A stretch of DNA of 64,000 bases, taken from NCBI RefSeq assembly GCF_949987535.1, contig NC_080071.1, positions 27,240,236-27,304,235 of the forward strand. Direction: 5' to 3'. Shown in pieces: positions 1 through 12,336 of the stretch. Both the position numbers and the translations under genes were made by a program. Origin of the DNA: Balaenoptera acutorostrata (taxonomy: Eukaryota > Chordata > Mammalia > Artiodactyla > Balaenopteridae). The notes beneath the pieces were generated by a model. That model did not search any database. It saw nothing but the letters and a program-made list of their open reading frames with translations, and was not told the DNA's origin. Every line of letters starts with the position of its first letter. The stretch's first letter is position 1.

Positions 1-139
1 ATCCTACAGCCCTCAAGGAAAGCCAAACACACCAAGAGTCTCACCTTTCCCTCCCCAGCCTCTCCCTATTTCCTCCTCCTTCCTAACATCTCATTCCTTT
101 GTTTATTCTGTCCACTCCAGTTGTCTCACCTACCATTCA

Positions 140-330
140 CTAGGAATCGCTTAGGTGCCAGACGTTATACTTGTTAATCTCCACAACCCAGTGAGGTAGA
201 TGTTCTCATTTTACAAAGAGGAAACAGGCAAGAGAGGTTACAAAGCTGGAAGAAGGTGGGAAACTAAATAGTGGCTGAGTCAGGATTGAAATCCCAGTCT
301 GGCTCTGAAGGCAACACTGTGTCACGCTGC
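140..330 (-). repeat. MIR SINE remnant
   Basis: Antisense MIR pattern: CAACCCAGTGAGGTAGATGT, ATTTTACAAAGAGGAAAC, GTGGCTGAGTCAGGATTGAAATCCCAG. Confidence 0.8.
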
Positions 331-379
331 CATTCAGACATACTTGTCACGTTCTGTTTTTAAAGAAGTCGCACAGAGT

Positions 380-520
380 AACTGAAACAACGTGACAGTC
401 CAGACATCCAATTTCAAATCCTGACTCCATCATTTGGTTTGTGTCCTAGCCAAGTTACTAAGCTTCTGAGTTCATTTTCTCACCTGTAACACGGGGCCAA
501 TGATCCTTTCTTTTATTCAA
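380..520 (+). repeat. MIR SINE remnant
   Basis: Sense MIR pattern: AAATCCTGACTCC, CCAAGTTACTAAGC, CATTTTCTCACCTGTAACACGGGG. Confidence 0.7.
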
Positions 521-845
521 TAAACATTTATGGAGCACGTCCTATGTGCCGGCCACAGTTCTAGGCCATGAGGACACGGCCCTGACTAAGACAGACGTTA
601 CCCTGCTCTCAAGGAACCAACATTTTAGTGGGAAGGCAGATAACGAATATACATATCATGTAGTTGTAAGCACTCTAAAGAAAAATAAAACAGGGAAGAG
701 GAGAGAGTGAGACAAAAGAGGGGAAGAAAAGACCATTCCAAGAATGTGAAACTTAAGCAGAGACTCATAATAAGAAAGGGAGGGAGCAACGTGGGTATCG
801 GTTATAAGAATATTCCAGGCAAAAGGAAAGGGCAAAGGACCAAAG
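520..845. repeat. L2-class ancient repeat remnant
   Basis: Contains the familiar TTATTCAATAAACATTTATGGAGC, CCTATGTGCCGGCCACAGTTCTAGG and CTCTCAAGGAACCAACATTTTAGTG pattern. Similar fragments lie at 3775-3825, 12700-12790, 14080-14340 and 54185-54245. Confidence 0.6.
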
Positions 846-3800
846 GCAGGATTCAGTAGTAACTAAGTCAAAAGCTTGTTAATGATTAAGTTAATCCTTA
901 CGGTGTGTATGGATTGGTATATTTCAGGCACATAAATGTCATCTTTTCCCCTTCAAAGTTTGCATGTATTACCAACACTCGATATTTCCTGTCCAAATCA
1001 TATGTGAGAGCTGCACACATCTAAAGACTTCCTGTTTTGCTCCACTGCTATGGTGTGCAGTTTCTTTGTGCCTGCTGCCTTTCACCACCTTTCACTGCCC
1101 CTGCTCTCTCCTCTTTGTACCCAGTGGCGAAGTGGCTTCGCCCCAGTGTGGACCAATCTCTCCCTGTGTGAAAGCTCTTGATTCTGCCATGCTTTTTAAC
1201 ATAAGATTAAAGTTACTTATATTTGTCCCCAAACCAGAGAAAATCCCTACTCCTGCCTCTAGTTTTCCATACCCCCAGTCACATCCCATTTCCCCACGAA
1301 CACAATGAACAGATTCTTTTTTTCTTTCTCCAGTGGCACTCCCCTCACCATTGTACAAGCTGCATCTCTGGCTTCCTTGTTTCTGGTGTGACATGTGTTG
1401 CTTATTCTGGCTTCAGGCTTTCATGCACTTTAGAGAAGAGGTTCTTCATGGCTTCCTTTGAACCCCTTCACCTCTTATTTGACTCTTCTCTTTTACTCCC
1501 TGCCGGTTATCTCAAATATTCTCTTAAAGACTCTTCTTCTCATCCAGTAGTTGACAACACTGAGACCTTGTGGGAGCCATTTAACTAGGCTGGATGTTCC
1601 CCTCGATCTTCTCCTTCTACCCTGAGAAGACCTCTACCTCTGATGTAAGCCTACCCATCGCCTCTCTTCAGCAGGTGCAATCGTTTCCCTTTCATTTTCT
1701 TGATTTCTCTATTGTCCAAGCTGGGCTAGTTTGTTTTGCTTTCCATCACCTGAAATCCTCTGCCATTTCCCCTGCAAGACCTTTTGCACTAGCTGCTCTT
1801 TCTGTGCTATGATAGCCACAGGTAGCTTCCCTGAGTTCTCTTCTCTTTCGTTCTGGACCCTTGAAGTAGGCATAGCCTACCTTTACTGAGAAATGTTTTG
1901 TGGCAGTCTGCTAGAAATAGCGTTTTCTCCCTCTTTTAAAAGAATTCACTGATAGTCTCTCCTTTTTGAAACCCCTTTTCTCCCTTCACATTGCACTGAT
2001 TTCTTGAACCACATGCACACCATGCTTTTGGTGCCCTTTCTTGGAGCCATTGTAGAATTCTTGAAAAAGAGAATGGGTAGTTTTTAGCCTCAACCTGTTC
2101 AACTTGATGAATACACATTAGAGTTTGATACGCATTAAAGTTTGAGAACATTTTCACAGATCACATGTGACCCTGCTAGAGGCATAGTCTGCTTCTTCAG
2201 GCCCTCACCAAGTTGTTCTCCTGACATTCCTCCCTCCTTCCTGCTTGGGGGCCCAGGGACAGATAGAGGACTACCGTGTGCGCTCACTATTTGCCTCCTG
2301 CTGACTCATTAAATAACATGCAACAACAGCAGATTCCATGACCCTGGAATGCTCCCATATCCATTTCACTTGGAGTAGCTATGCTTTCTCATTCCCCGGT
2401 TCGTACACCTCATTCACATAGGTAAAGCTCCCATGATTTTTCTCCAAAATGCTTTGAATTCTGGAGTGCGCTTATGATCTGTCTATCTCTGTGAAGTGGC
2501 TGAAGCATCATAAGGTCATTTGGTTACCTGTCAAGTCAGGAGAGAGGGCAGAGTCAGAGGTAGAGTGTAATCTTCTCCCTCCAGATGCCCGTGATTTAGT
2601 CTACCAAGTGAGAAATGAAGATATCTCTACATGTTTGATTCAGAAACCAAATCAGTAAACTCCAGAACCATCAAATTTCTGTGCTTGTGAAAACCTGAAG
2701 CATCAGCTGAGCATTAATCCTATTCAGTCACCCTCTCTTTCTTCCGTTTAAAAGTTTTCGTCTTTATTTATCTTCATTTTGCACTCTACCATTCATTGAT
2801 TCCCTCTTTTAATCCCGGGCGCCTTGCCTGGTGTATTCAGCAAACTCTTCCTTCTCTCAGATCTAGAGGACACTAAGCTGATTTCCTGTGGTTCGGTTCT
2901 CAACCACTTAAAAGAAAGGTTGCAGCTTTTTCTTTTGTATGCAGGTGAGTTTGATTGTTTAAAACAAGCTTTCTTTCAAAGAGTCTCAGCAGACTGTACA
3001 AAAGCTTAATCATCGTATCTGTATATAGACTAAAATAAGACCTGGGGGGCACCAACTGAGGGTTCCTGCTCTTTGATTTTTGAAGAAATTTTTGAAAGCT
3101 CCTTTTTGTTTCCTTTTCTGCCTGAAAAATTAAATTCTAGTGAACGATGTATTAATCTTAATCATGCATACATATTTTGGATTGGTCTTTTCTTTTTTTA
3201 CTAAGACGGCATTTAGAATTGCAATTTTTATTCCTTCTACTGCTATATCTGACTCCTTTTCCTCCAGCGTTGATTCACCCTGCTTTGTTGCCTTTCTTGC
3301 TTTACCCATTTGTAATGCCTCCTCCTTAATCACTTTGAAATCCACCATATTTTCTCCTGTTCGTTAGCCCACAATCTCCCCGGGGCGTTAACTGTAGTGA
3401 GCGGTGGACACGTTTTGGGTACCCGTGAGAGCCTGACATGGAGTGTTGTCCCTTCAGCTGGATGCCAACAATTTCTACAGCCTGGGTCTCCAGTACCCTC
3501 TCCAAAACTGCTCTCACACTGCATCTCTTTTTTCCCAGATATCAGATGAAAGACAAGGTAGACATTTTATATTTACCCTGTACATGGATATCTCCCTCAT
3601 GGTGAATTTCAACACCATTTCAGGAAACATTGACCTTGTACAGCTATCCTCTGCTGGGAATTTTATCAGAAATTCTTTGATTTCTCTTATCATAAAATTG
3701 CTAATATTCAACATGTTCAAAGTCAGCTCTTCAGTTCTTCAAAGCTGGTGGAGCAAAGGCCTATTGCCCTCATTCATTCAACAAACATTTATTGAAAGCC

Positions 3801-4598
3801 TACCCCAGGACACACAGGAACGTGTGGATGCCCCAGGGAGGCTAATCGTTTGTTCCACATTCTCTTACTAGGGCTGGGGTTTTCAATTATTTGTATACCT
3901 TTTTCATTATGTTCAAAATGAGAGATTTATTACCTGCGCTAAACATTTCGTAACATTATAACTTAAACGTAATTGCCTTGCTGCTGCAATTTTCTGAACC
4001 AGATAACTTCTGAGGAGGCACATAAGAGGGTTTGAAATTTAAATGATAAAATAAATCACGTGTTCCTGGTAAACAGTAGTTATGCCATGCATCAGGCGCT
4101 TTCAGAATTTCATCTCCCGGTGACCGTGACTTCAGGCAACTGACTAGGGGCTGGGGGCAGCACGCGTGCAGGGACGTGGATCACTCCTGTCCTTGCAAGG
4201 AGAAGCTTGGTGTGTGTGCCATGCATATCCTCAACAAAGATGAGTGGTGACAATGAAGGCTTTTTTATATACTTTGTGGTTAACGAGACCAATTTACAAG
4301 TTGCCAGTCTCCTTTGGAAATCCAGCTATACTGGCACATATATTTTATTTATTCCAGTGATATTCTAATATCCCGTTATGGACGCTCTAATAGGAACGCT
4401 TGGCAATTGCCCAGCTGTCCTGCCCTTAATATATCAAGGATATTAAGGAAAAGCTAGATGCACTCCATGCTCCGAAATACGTCAATCCAATAGAAGAAGC
4501 AGAATTGGAAACAGATAAGTTACACAAACTGGTAATTAGACAATCAGAATATGTCTTGTTTTAAATGATATTTTTACAGCAATATCTATTTTATAATT

Positions 4599-4825
4599 CA
4601 GAGTTCAGCAAACAGCCATTGCAAGCCAAGCCTCTCCTGTCACCAGCTTTCATAAGTAAAGTTTTACCGGCATACAACCATCCTGGTCCATTTACATATT
4701 GTACATTGTCTGTAGCTGCCTTTGCACTGTAATGGCGAGTAGAGTAGTTGCAGGGGGTGGAATGCCCCACACAACCAAAATGTTTACTATCTGGCCCTTT
4801 ACAGAAAAAGCTTTGTTGACCCCTG
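4599..4825. mobile_element. hAT-type non-autonomous transposon, older copy
   Basis: Diverged relative of the element at 47832: shared stretches include AAAGTTTTA, a TTTGCACT/GGCGAGTAGAGTAGTTGCA segment, TTTACTATCTGGCCC and the end TTGACCCCTG. Its left end is eroded and no clear 8-bp duplication is seen. Confidence 0.75.
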
Positions 4826-5379
4826 CAATAAAATATGTATGAACCTATTTCAAAGTGTTGGGTTCAAATACTATTGGCATTTAAAGCATTTGACTCAAGA
4901 ATTGTTTGCAATATTTTCACATTTTCTGTGCTGTGTGGCCAAACCTAGAAACAATAATGAAATATGACCATCCTCACACTAATGATGATAGAAAACCATT
5001 AAGCATTGTATAAGTGCTTAGAATACTGCCTAGGTACTAATTCTGAATTTAGTGAGAAAATGTTCGTTTTATTTTCTTATCAATGTCACAAGTCTGACAT
5101 CCTATTAAGAAAAAAAAAAAGTGAAATAAGAAGAACCAAATGTTGTTTTCTCTCTCTTCAACAGTCTCTCCCTGTGATGGGAGTTTAGAGTCTTACATTT
5201 ACATTTTTCAAATCTAAATCTAGGAAATCAACAAATCAAACCCATTTGTGTTTTAATAAATTCTCCAGCAGAATATTTCACTGTGATTCATAAAAAAAAC
5301 CTTGGATTAAATGAATATCTCCTCATGGGATAGTTCCAATAAATATCATTGTGGCATACCCCGTGATTCGCCCACATTT

Positions 5380-5595
5380 TTATTTTGCTTCTGTGTTTAC
5401 CAGAATTTACACTCTCCAGTCTAGTTGAACCACATGGCCCAAGCGACTTAGCAGCTGTCAATTTCCATTTCCTATCTGCCGAGTAGAAGCCCTTTATCTT
5501 ATCTGTAGGGCTGTGCCGAGAATTAATGATATAAAACCTGAAAAACACTGAGCACTGTGGTAGATGTATGAGAAATGTTATTTTCCTTCCCTTTT
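5380..5595 (+). repeat. MIR SINE remnant
   Basis: Resembles sense MIR: CAATTTCCATTTCCTATCTGC..., GAGAATTAATGATATAAAACC, AAACACTGAGCACTGTGG. Frames here are not coding. Confidence 0.6.
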
Positions 5596-5949
5596 TTTGA
5601 TACATTCTGTGATATCTGACCATTCTTTCATGTCATACTTAATGCAAATGTTCCTGTCACCTTAAAAGTAGCAAAAGGACCACCCGAGTGAACCAAATGC
5701 AGACGGAATGGTGAAGCTGGTTTCTTGTCTCTGAAAGCCTTCATCTCCGTCGTTACCTGATAAATACCATTTCAAGTGACTGAAACCTAGGGATGCTCAA
5801 CTCCAAAGGACTAATAATGCAATAATATTGTTAAAAAGAAGGCGGCCAGGACTGTCTTTTATTGTTTCTTTCTATCACTTAAATCACCTGTAACTATGTT
5901 GGAATATAGATCATTAACCTCCCAGAGTCAGCAGGTTTTGAGTTTCTAC

Positions 5950-6013
5950 TTTTTTTTTTTAATAAATGTATTTTATTTTATTTTTTTTATTTTTGGCTGT
6001 GTTGGGTCTTTGT
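5950..6013 (-). mobile_element. CHR-type SINE, tail end only, cut by the gap
   Basis: A T-rich tract followed by TTTTGGCTGTGTTGGGTCTTTG, the 3' end of a CHR SINE in antisense orientation. The rest of the element, including its tRNA-like head, falls in the N run. Confidence 0.85.
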
Positions 6014-6213
6014 NNNNNNNNNNNNNNNNNNNNNNNNNNNNNNNNNNNNNNNNNNNNNNNNNNNNNNNNNNNNNNNNNNNNNNNNNNNNNNNNNNNNNNN
6101 NNNNNNNNNNNNNNNNNNNNNNNNNNNNNNNNNNNNNNNNNNNNNNNNNNNNNNNNNNNNNNNNNNNNNNNNNNNNNNNNNNNNNNNNNNNNNNNNNNNN
6201 NNNNNNNNNNNNN
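6014..6213. other. Assembly gap of 200 Ns
   Basis: Exactly 200 undetermined bases, a typical placeholder length. The sequence after the gap has no SINE head, so the missing piece should include about 250 bp of SINE plus its duplication; the true size may differ. Confidence 0.99.
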
Positions 6214-6729
6214 CCATTGGGTCAAATGAACTTCCTTGTCCTTATCAGCTGTGGCCAGTGGCACACTCGTTTTGTCAGCAGATTGGCGATTTATGCAGAA
6301 GCCACTTAGAAATTGCCTGGGTTATAGGTACTTAATATATGTTTCTTCAGTGAATGAATATGAATGCATGCCTACATAATTGGGTGCATAAATTAGGAGC
6401 ATATATGTGAGGAACTCCTTGAAGGAGTGAATAACATAAGAAGATGATCTGTGTGTTTTTAGAGATCTGTGTATGAGGAAAACCATTCTAACTTCATTGA
6501 TAAGACATGTCTTGAGATGCTCTCCCAGTAATGTTGATGTATTTGCCTTACTCAAGTTCATCTCTCCCATGTAGTTCTCATAACTGACAGCATTGATGTA
6601 CAAGACAGGACAGGTGATTACTGTTACCGTGTGCAACCTTGGCTTCACTAGAATCAAATTAGCAAATCAACCAGATACTAATCACAAATGGATATATGAC
6701 TATAAAAACATATATCTATGTTACTTGTA

Positions 6730-6808
6730 TTGGGTTGGCCAAAAAGTTCGTTTGGGTTTTCCATAAGATGTTACGGACAAAGCCAAACAAACTTTTTGGC
6801 CAACCCGA
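6730..6808. mobile_element. Mariner-type MITE (79 bp) with long inverted repeats
   Basis: Starts TTGGGTTGGCCAAAAAGTTC and ends with the inverted counterpart, GAACTTTTTGGCCAACCC-like sequence with one change. It is flanked by TA at 6728-6729 and 6809-6810, the mariner target duplication. The terminal inverted repeats pair over about 24 bp with a loop of roughly 30 nt. The sequence matches what I know of artiodactyl mariner elements; no transposase is encoded. Confidence 0.9.
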
Positions 6809-7859
6809 TATATGTAAGTCACATGTATATTTGAATTCTAGCAAAACTTAGACTCTATGGATATTTTTTCCATCCATTCCAAAATTCCATCATGCTAATT
6901 CTCCTACACTTGTATTATTTTTTAAATAATTAGAGAATTAAGCATTAGTTGACTCATTACCTACAAATTCTTGTGGTTTTTACCAGTGCTGGAGCAGAGC
7001 ACACAGAGATGTGGTTTATGATTGGTAGATTGGGATTGAGGGCAGTGACTGGACAGTAGCGTTGACCCCTATGTAAGAAAATCAGCAGTCCTATTCACGA
7101 CACCACAGGTATCATGGCATATTGTTCTGATCTAGACCAATTTTTTGTTTTTAGCTAAAATGTCTGATATGGTGAAAAGAAGTATGGCAGAAGATATTGT
7201 GGGGTCAAGGAAATAGGCAGGTCACAGAGCTAAGATTCTAGGTAGATTCAACAAGGCCATATAGCACGAACTCATAAAATAGCTTGGAATTGAAGGAATA
7301 AGACCAAGTCCTGAGTAGGAGGAAAGAACTAAAAGAGACCAGGGCTCTGGATAGGAAAGCTTCAGTTCTAACAGGGAAATGGAATGTGAATTCAGAACCA
7401 AGAATGAGGCTGCTTTAAACTGTCTGGGTCTTTATATAGAGAAAGAAAAGCAGAAACGCTACTATCCAGTGGATGTCAGTATGCCCTGCAAGGAAGAACA
7501 GACTAATTGTATACCTGGCATGCTAATGGAGATGAAGTTATTAATATATTTCCAGGCTCATCCTCACTGGCTCCAAATTAGTACTCACAGCTGGTTGTGA
7601 TGAGACAGGCAAGGAATGACACATTCATAACCATTATGGAGTAGTTTAGGCTCTTAAACATACTATATGGAATTCTATATATAAGTATTTGTGCTTATAT
7701 TTAATGGAATTTTGAAAACGTGAAACATATGGTCATAAGTGCTGGGGTATAAGATGACTCATTTATAGTAATGCCACTTCATGAATGCACTAAATTTTAT
7801 TGTCTCATGTTCAGAAAGCTATAGAAGTGTTCTTAAAGTGCACAATGGAGAATTTACAG

Positions 7860-8620
7860 TCTAAGTTTTCAGCTTTTTGTGATGTTCATTGTAGAAGATT
7901 TGGAAAATTCAAAACAGCATAAAGAAATGGATTTTTTAAAACTATAAGCCTATCACTCCAAAATGATCAATATTAGCATGGTGGTATATTTTCCCAGTAT
8001 TTCTTTCGTGTATTATTATATAACTGCTATGTATTGTTAAACCTTTTTTCTAATCTGCTACTGTTTTTTACTGAACACTATATCAGGCATTTTCTAGTAT
8101 TATTAAAACATCTGCACAATCTTATTAATCTTGTTGGCTACAGAACTATCCCTTCATATGGATAGAGGCTTGTTTTAACTCAACCATTTCCATAGTGTCG
8201 AGCACTTAGGGGTTTTCAGTTTGTCAGTATGCATAACTTGAACATGTTTGGGCATAAATAAGTTTTTAAATTTCTTAATTTTTTAAGATCAATTTCCAGA
8301 TTCAGAATTATTTTTGTTCAAAACAAGATGAAGATTTTCTAAGGTTCTTGGTATACATTGAGAAATTGCTTTCTGAAAATGTTGCATAATTTATATACCA
8401 ATCAGTAGTATAGAAAAGTGCTCATCTCTTTGTACTGTTGCCACAATTTAAGATTATTACAATTTTGTATTATTTGCTAATTAAATGGGATTTTGTTATT
8501 GTTTTGATTTTTACTTATTTGATTATTAGTGAGTTTGAACACTTTTTATATATTTTAATCATTTAAATACCATTTTTGTCACTTTTCTATTTATTAACTT
8601 TGCTCAGCCGTCAATTGTTA
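7860..8620 (-). mobile_element. Ancient L1 (L1M-type) remnant
   Basis: Diverged sequence resembling antisense L1 ORF2/3' sequence, for example CATATGGATAGAGG...CAACCATTTCC, ATTGCTTTCTGAAAATGTTGCA and GATTATTAGTGAGTTTGAACACTTTT. No open frame remains. Assignment is by general pattern and is uncertain. Confidence 0.5.
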
Positions 8621-8649
8621 GAAAATGGCCCATGAACAAAGAAGAAGTA

Positions 8650-9292
8650 CAGCTGATTCTCATTATTCATGGTAGTTGTGTTCTATAAAGTTGCAGCAAA
8701 CACCAAATTAGCAAATACTGAACCACTGCTCCTAGGAGAAATACAGGGCTAGGTTTCTAGGAGCCTCTGGTCATAACATTTTCATCCACCGATCAATACA
8801 TACCTTGCTTAGTGTGTTTCTATTTCAAGACACCTTATTTAATATTTATTGTTGATTGATTAATGTTAAACTCATGGCCAAAAGCACTGTGACTCACGCC
8901 CGAACAAAGCTTATCTAACACGTGTATATTTTCTCTGGAAGGCACTTCACAGCCTTGCACTTAGGAATACTGGAGAACATTTCAGCACTATGCTTTGGGG
9001 CCATTTTCAACAGCAAAATGACCAACAAGAAGCCCCAAAGTGCAAATCCTGTGGCGCTAAACCTACTACGTGAAGGATGCTGGTTTACACTAGGAGAGCT
9101 GAAACAGAGAGGCAGGCAGTCCCCTTGTTCAGTCTCAGCTGCGAACATGAGGCTACTCAAACTTTTCACTGCTCTGGGCATGTCTGTGAATGACCATGAA
9201 AGTGCCGTGAGTATTGATTGGAGGTGACACGTAAGTTTCAGCAAGTAGGCAAATTCACAAATACAGAATCCATGAATAATGAGGATTGACTG
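8650..9292. mobile_element. Tigger-like (TcMar) non-autonomous DNA transposon
   Basis: Starts CAGCTGATTCTCATTATTCA and ends with the near-inverse (CCATGAATAATGAGGATTGACTG). TA dinucleotides at 8648-8649 and 9293-9294 flank it. The 643-bp interior has no transposase frame. The 128-aa and 101-aa frames across it are chance readings of the repeat. Subfamily not assigned. Confidence 0.8.
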
Positions 9293-9539
9293 TATCTTCA
9301 TATCTTAGTGATCTGGCCACAGATAAATGGTGATAAATATGGGTGAGTAAAGAAATGAATAGACGGATAAATGTAAATCAATTCATGTTGAAGGGAACAA
9401 GTAAAAAGAAAAGTGTTCTTTAAATCCTATAATTTGGAAGTATAGACAGGAGCTGCAATACCCACGGCAAGGAAAGAGCAAAACTGAGAATGGCAAAGCA
9501 GGTGTGCTTACACCTGAGGAGAAAGGGCGGAGCAGGGCA

Positions 9540-9670
9540 ATGCAAAGGGTACCAGCGTGAAGCCAGACAGAGTTGAACGTGAGGCTCATTTGCCAGCTTG
9601 TGACCTTGGATGAGAACCACACCGAGCCTCCATTGTCTCCTCCACAAAATCAAGATTAAAATATCCTCCT
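9540..9670 (+). repeat. MIR SINE remnant
   Basis: Weak sense MIR pattern: TTGTGACCTTGGATGAGAAC, CCTCCATTGTCTCC, AAAATCAAGATTAAAATATC. Confidence 0.55.
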
Positions 9671-10019
9671 TAGACTAAATGTCCCTTAGGGGTACCTTTT
9701 GTCTTTTATTCAGTTACAGCCCTAGGACTTTGCATAATTCCCAAAATATGTATGTCAGCTATGTCAGATATATATATATGTCAGACACTCAATGGCCAAA
9801 ATGTACCAAAAATGAAAAGAAATATATTTAAAGTTCAGAATATTCTACATTTAAAGTACAGAATAAAGCATTTTCATTGTAAAACACTTGTCATACAGGA
9901 CTAGTCCCTGCCGATGAATAGTTAACAAATGTCGATCACTCCATTTCAGATACTCTACTGCTCTATAGAAATGATTTATGTGAATTCAAATTATATGAAT
10001 GATTTATTAATTTCTTTAT

Positions 10020-10270
10020 TTTTATTTAACAAACATATAGTACTTACTATGTGCCAAGCTTTGTTTAATGCTTGACAAATGTTAATTTGTTTAATCCTTG
10101 TAACAACACTATGCAGTAGGTTTTATTATTAAAACTATTTTATACATGAGTCATAGAGGGAGTAAGTAACTTGTCCAAGGTCACACAGCAAGTAAATGGC
10201 AGACCCAGGATTTGAACTAAGTGCTTTGGCTCCAGAGTTCATGTTTATAACCTCTACTTTGTCACAGCAG
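10020..10270 (-). repeat. MIR SINE remnant
   Basis: Clear antisense MIR: TAACTTGTCCAAGGTCACAC, AGCAAGTAAATGGCAGACCC, GGATTTGAACTAAGTGCTTT. Confidence 0.85.
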
Positions 10271-10639
10271 CCCTGGGAGATTCGAGATAAGGAGACAGGG
10301 GTTAAGTAACTGACCTAAGTTAGCAATGAACCTGCTGGTGTGTCTGACTCCGAAGCCTGTGTCATTAGGATTTATAGCTCAAGGCCACTAGCATTCTGGT
10401 GATAAAACAGCAGAGGCTTACAATGGTTTACTACTTATGTTGCTTCTAACTGCTTCTAAAACACAAGCAACTTGCTTTCTCTCTTCCTGGTTTCTTAATA
10501 ATGCAGCTAGATTATCATTGCCGTAATTCTAGATTTTTTCTGAGTCCTGAGAGCAGGTGTTCATGGAATATAAGGAGGAAGAAAAAAGAGTATTAGCCCG
10601 TTCCAGAACTAAAGAAGGGAGGCAGGATATAGTCAAGAT

Positions 10640-10870
10640 TAACAGCTTGAGCTATGGATTGACACTGTCTGAATTCAGATCAGGCTGCCCCGCTACCGGC
10701 TGTGAGGTTTGGGGAAACCGCTTCACCTCTCCGGACCTCAGTTTCAGCTACAAAACTGAACAGTTCTACCTATTCAAACCATGCTTGTACTGGTGTGAGG
10801 ATTCAATGAATTACTACCTATAAAGCAATAAGAAAGGTCCTTGGCACACGGTGAATACACAAATAAAACT
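10640..10870 (+). repeat. MIR SINE remnant
   Basis: Sense MIR: GACACTGTCTGAATTCAGATC, CTCTCCGGACCTCAGTTTC, GTGAGGATTCAATGAATTAC. The 88-aa frame over it is not a gene. Confidence 0.8.
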
Positions 10871-11989
10871 TCAATAATAGAAGCAACACTTTAAAATTAT
10901 CCAAATTTGTCTTTTACAATTTCACCTCTTATGTACTAGTAAGTTTCCAAACTTTTTGATTACACACCCTTATCATTAAAATTGGCATATGTACAAATAT
11001 CCTTACTTTATGTATAGATTATTGAAATGTGTAGCAATAGATTGTAGTAACAGATTGCATGAAATTTTAAACCAGATAACAGCAACAGTTCACCAAGTCC
11101 TGGTTTATCTTTGCCTAACAGGCCTAAGCTGCCCTGGGGCACCCTGGATCCTTGTACCCAGGCCTCCCCTCTCCAAAGAGTTCTTTGCTCAAAGCTACCT
11201 ATGGCCTCCTCTAGTCTTTCTTAATTTCAATGACTTGGAAAAGAAAAAAGGGTAACTTCTTCTGTTGATGGAAAGTAATTATATCCATTACCATCTGGGA
11301 ACAATAATAGTCCCTTAACTCTTCCAAGATTATTCACATACTCAAAAAACATCCTACGTTATCCCTACTGAATTCTTGATCAAAGGCCAGAAGTCTGGGG
11401 GTCAAGGCAGGGTCTACCTCAAATTGATTCTGCTTCTCACATTTTTCGCTTTGCCAACTCCCAGCACCAGCTCCCTTTGGTGAATGAATTGGTCTGTGGC
11501 AGGGGTTGGAGATGAGTATTTTGCTTGTGAAAGTCACTTAAAACTTGGACTTAGCAACATTGAAGATCATATATACATGAGAGGGGGGTCAGGGAACTGG
11601 TTAGTGGAAAATGCTGAGAACCAAGATTCCAAGTTTGAGTTCACTCCAGACAATAAAAGAAACATAGAAATCATTGAGAAGTGGTGCGCCTCAAGATAGA
11701 AGAGGCTGAATCCTGCTTTTATTAAACACAGTATACTCATTCTGCTCATTTTTTCTCTTCCATCCCCAGGAATATAAAATCCTAAAATGTAGAAGGAAAA
11801 GAAACCTTTTTACACCTTTGCTTCTCCCTTACATAACCCGAACCTGAGGTCACATTTAGCTTTGGAAAAAATATTTCTTGTAACAACCCATATGTCATAA
11901 GAGTAGCATAGGAAAGGGAAAACATAGATCCCAAAAGGAGGACTGTTTCTATACCTCCAGAGGTACCTGAGAATATATATGGATACACA

Positions 11990-12336
11990 CAGTTGGTCCC
12001 CCATGTCCATGGATTCTGCATCTGCGGATTCAACCAATGAATGATCAAAAATATTCAGAAAAAAATTCCAGAAAGTTTCAAAAAGAGAAACGTGAATTTG
12101 CCATGCCCTGGCAACTATTTACATAATATTTACATTGTATTTACAATAATCTACATAGCAGTTACATTGTATTAGCTATTATAAGTAATCTTGAGATGAT
12201 TTAAAGTATACAGGAGGATGTACATAGGTTATGTGCAAATATTATACTAATTTATATAAGGGACTTGAGTATCCATGGCCTTTGTTTCTATGGGGGGTCC
12301 TAGAACCAATTTCCCATGGATACCGAGGGACACCTG
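11990..12336. mobile_element. MER2/Tigger1-type DNA transposon remnant
   Basis: Begins CAGTTGGTCCCCCATGTCCA and ends with the inverted equivalent GGATACCGAGGGACACCTG followed by TA. The interior (GAATTTGCCATGCCCTGGCAACTATTTACA and the following ATAAGTAATC...GATGATTTAAAGTATAC) matches the family as I remember it. No coding capacity. Confidence 0.85.

Noticed and set aside
8915..9301. 128-aa - strand frame
   Set aside because: Lies within the Tigger-like transposon and has no transposase similarity.
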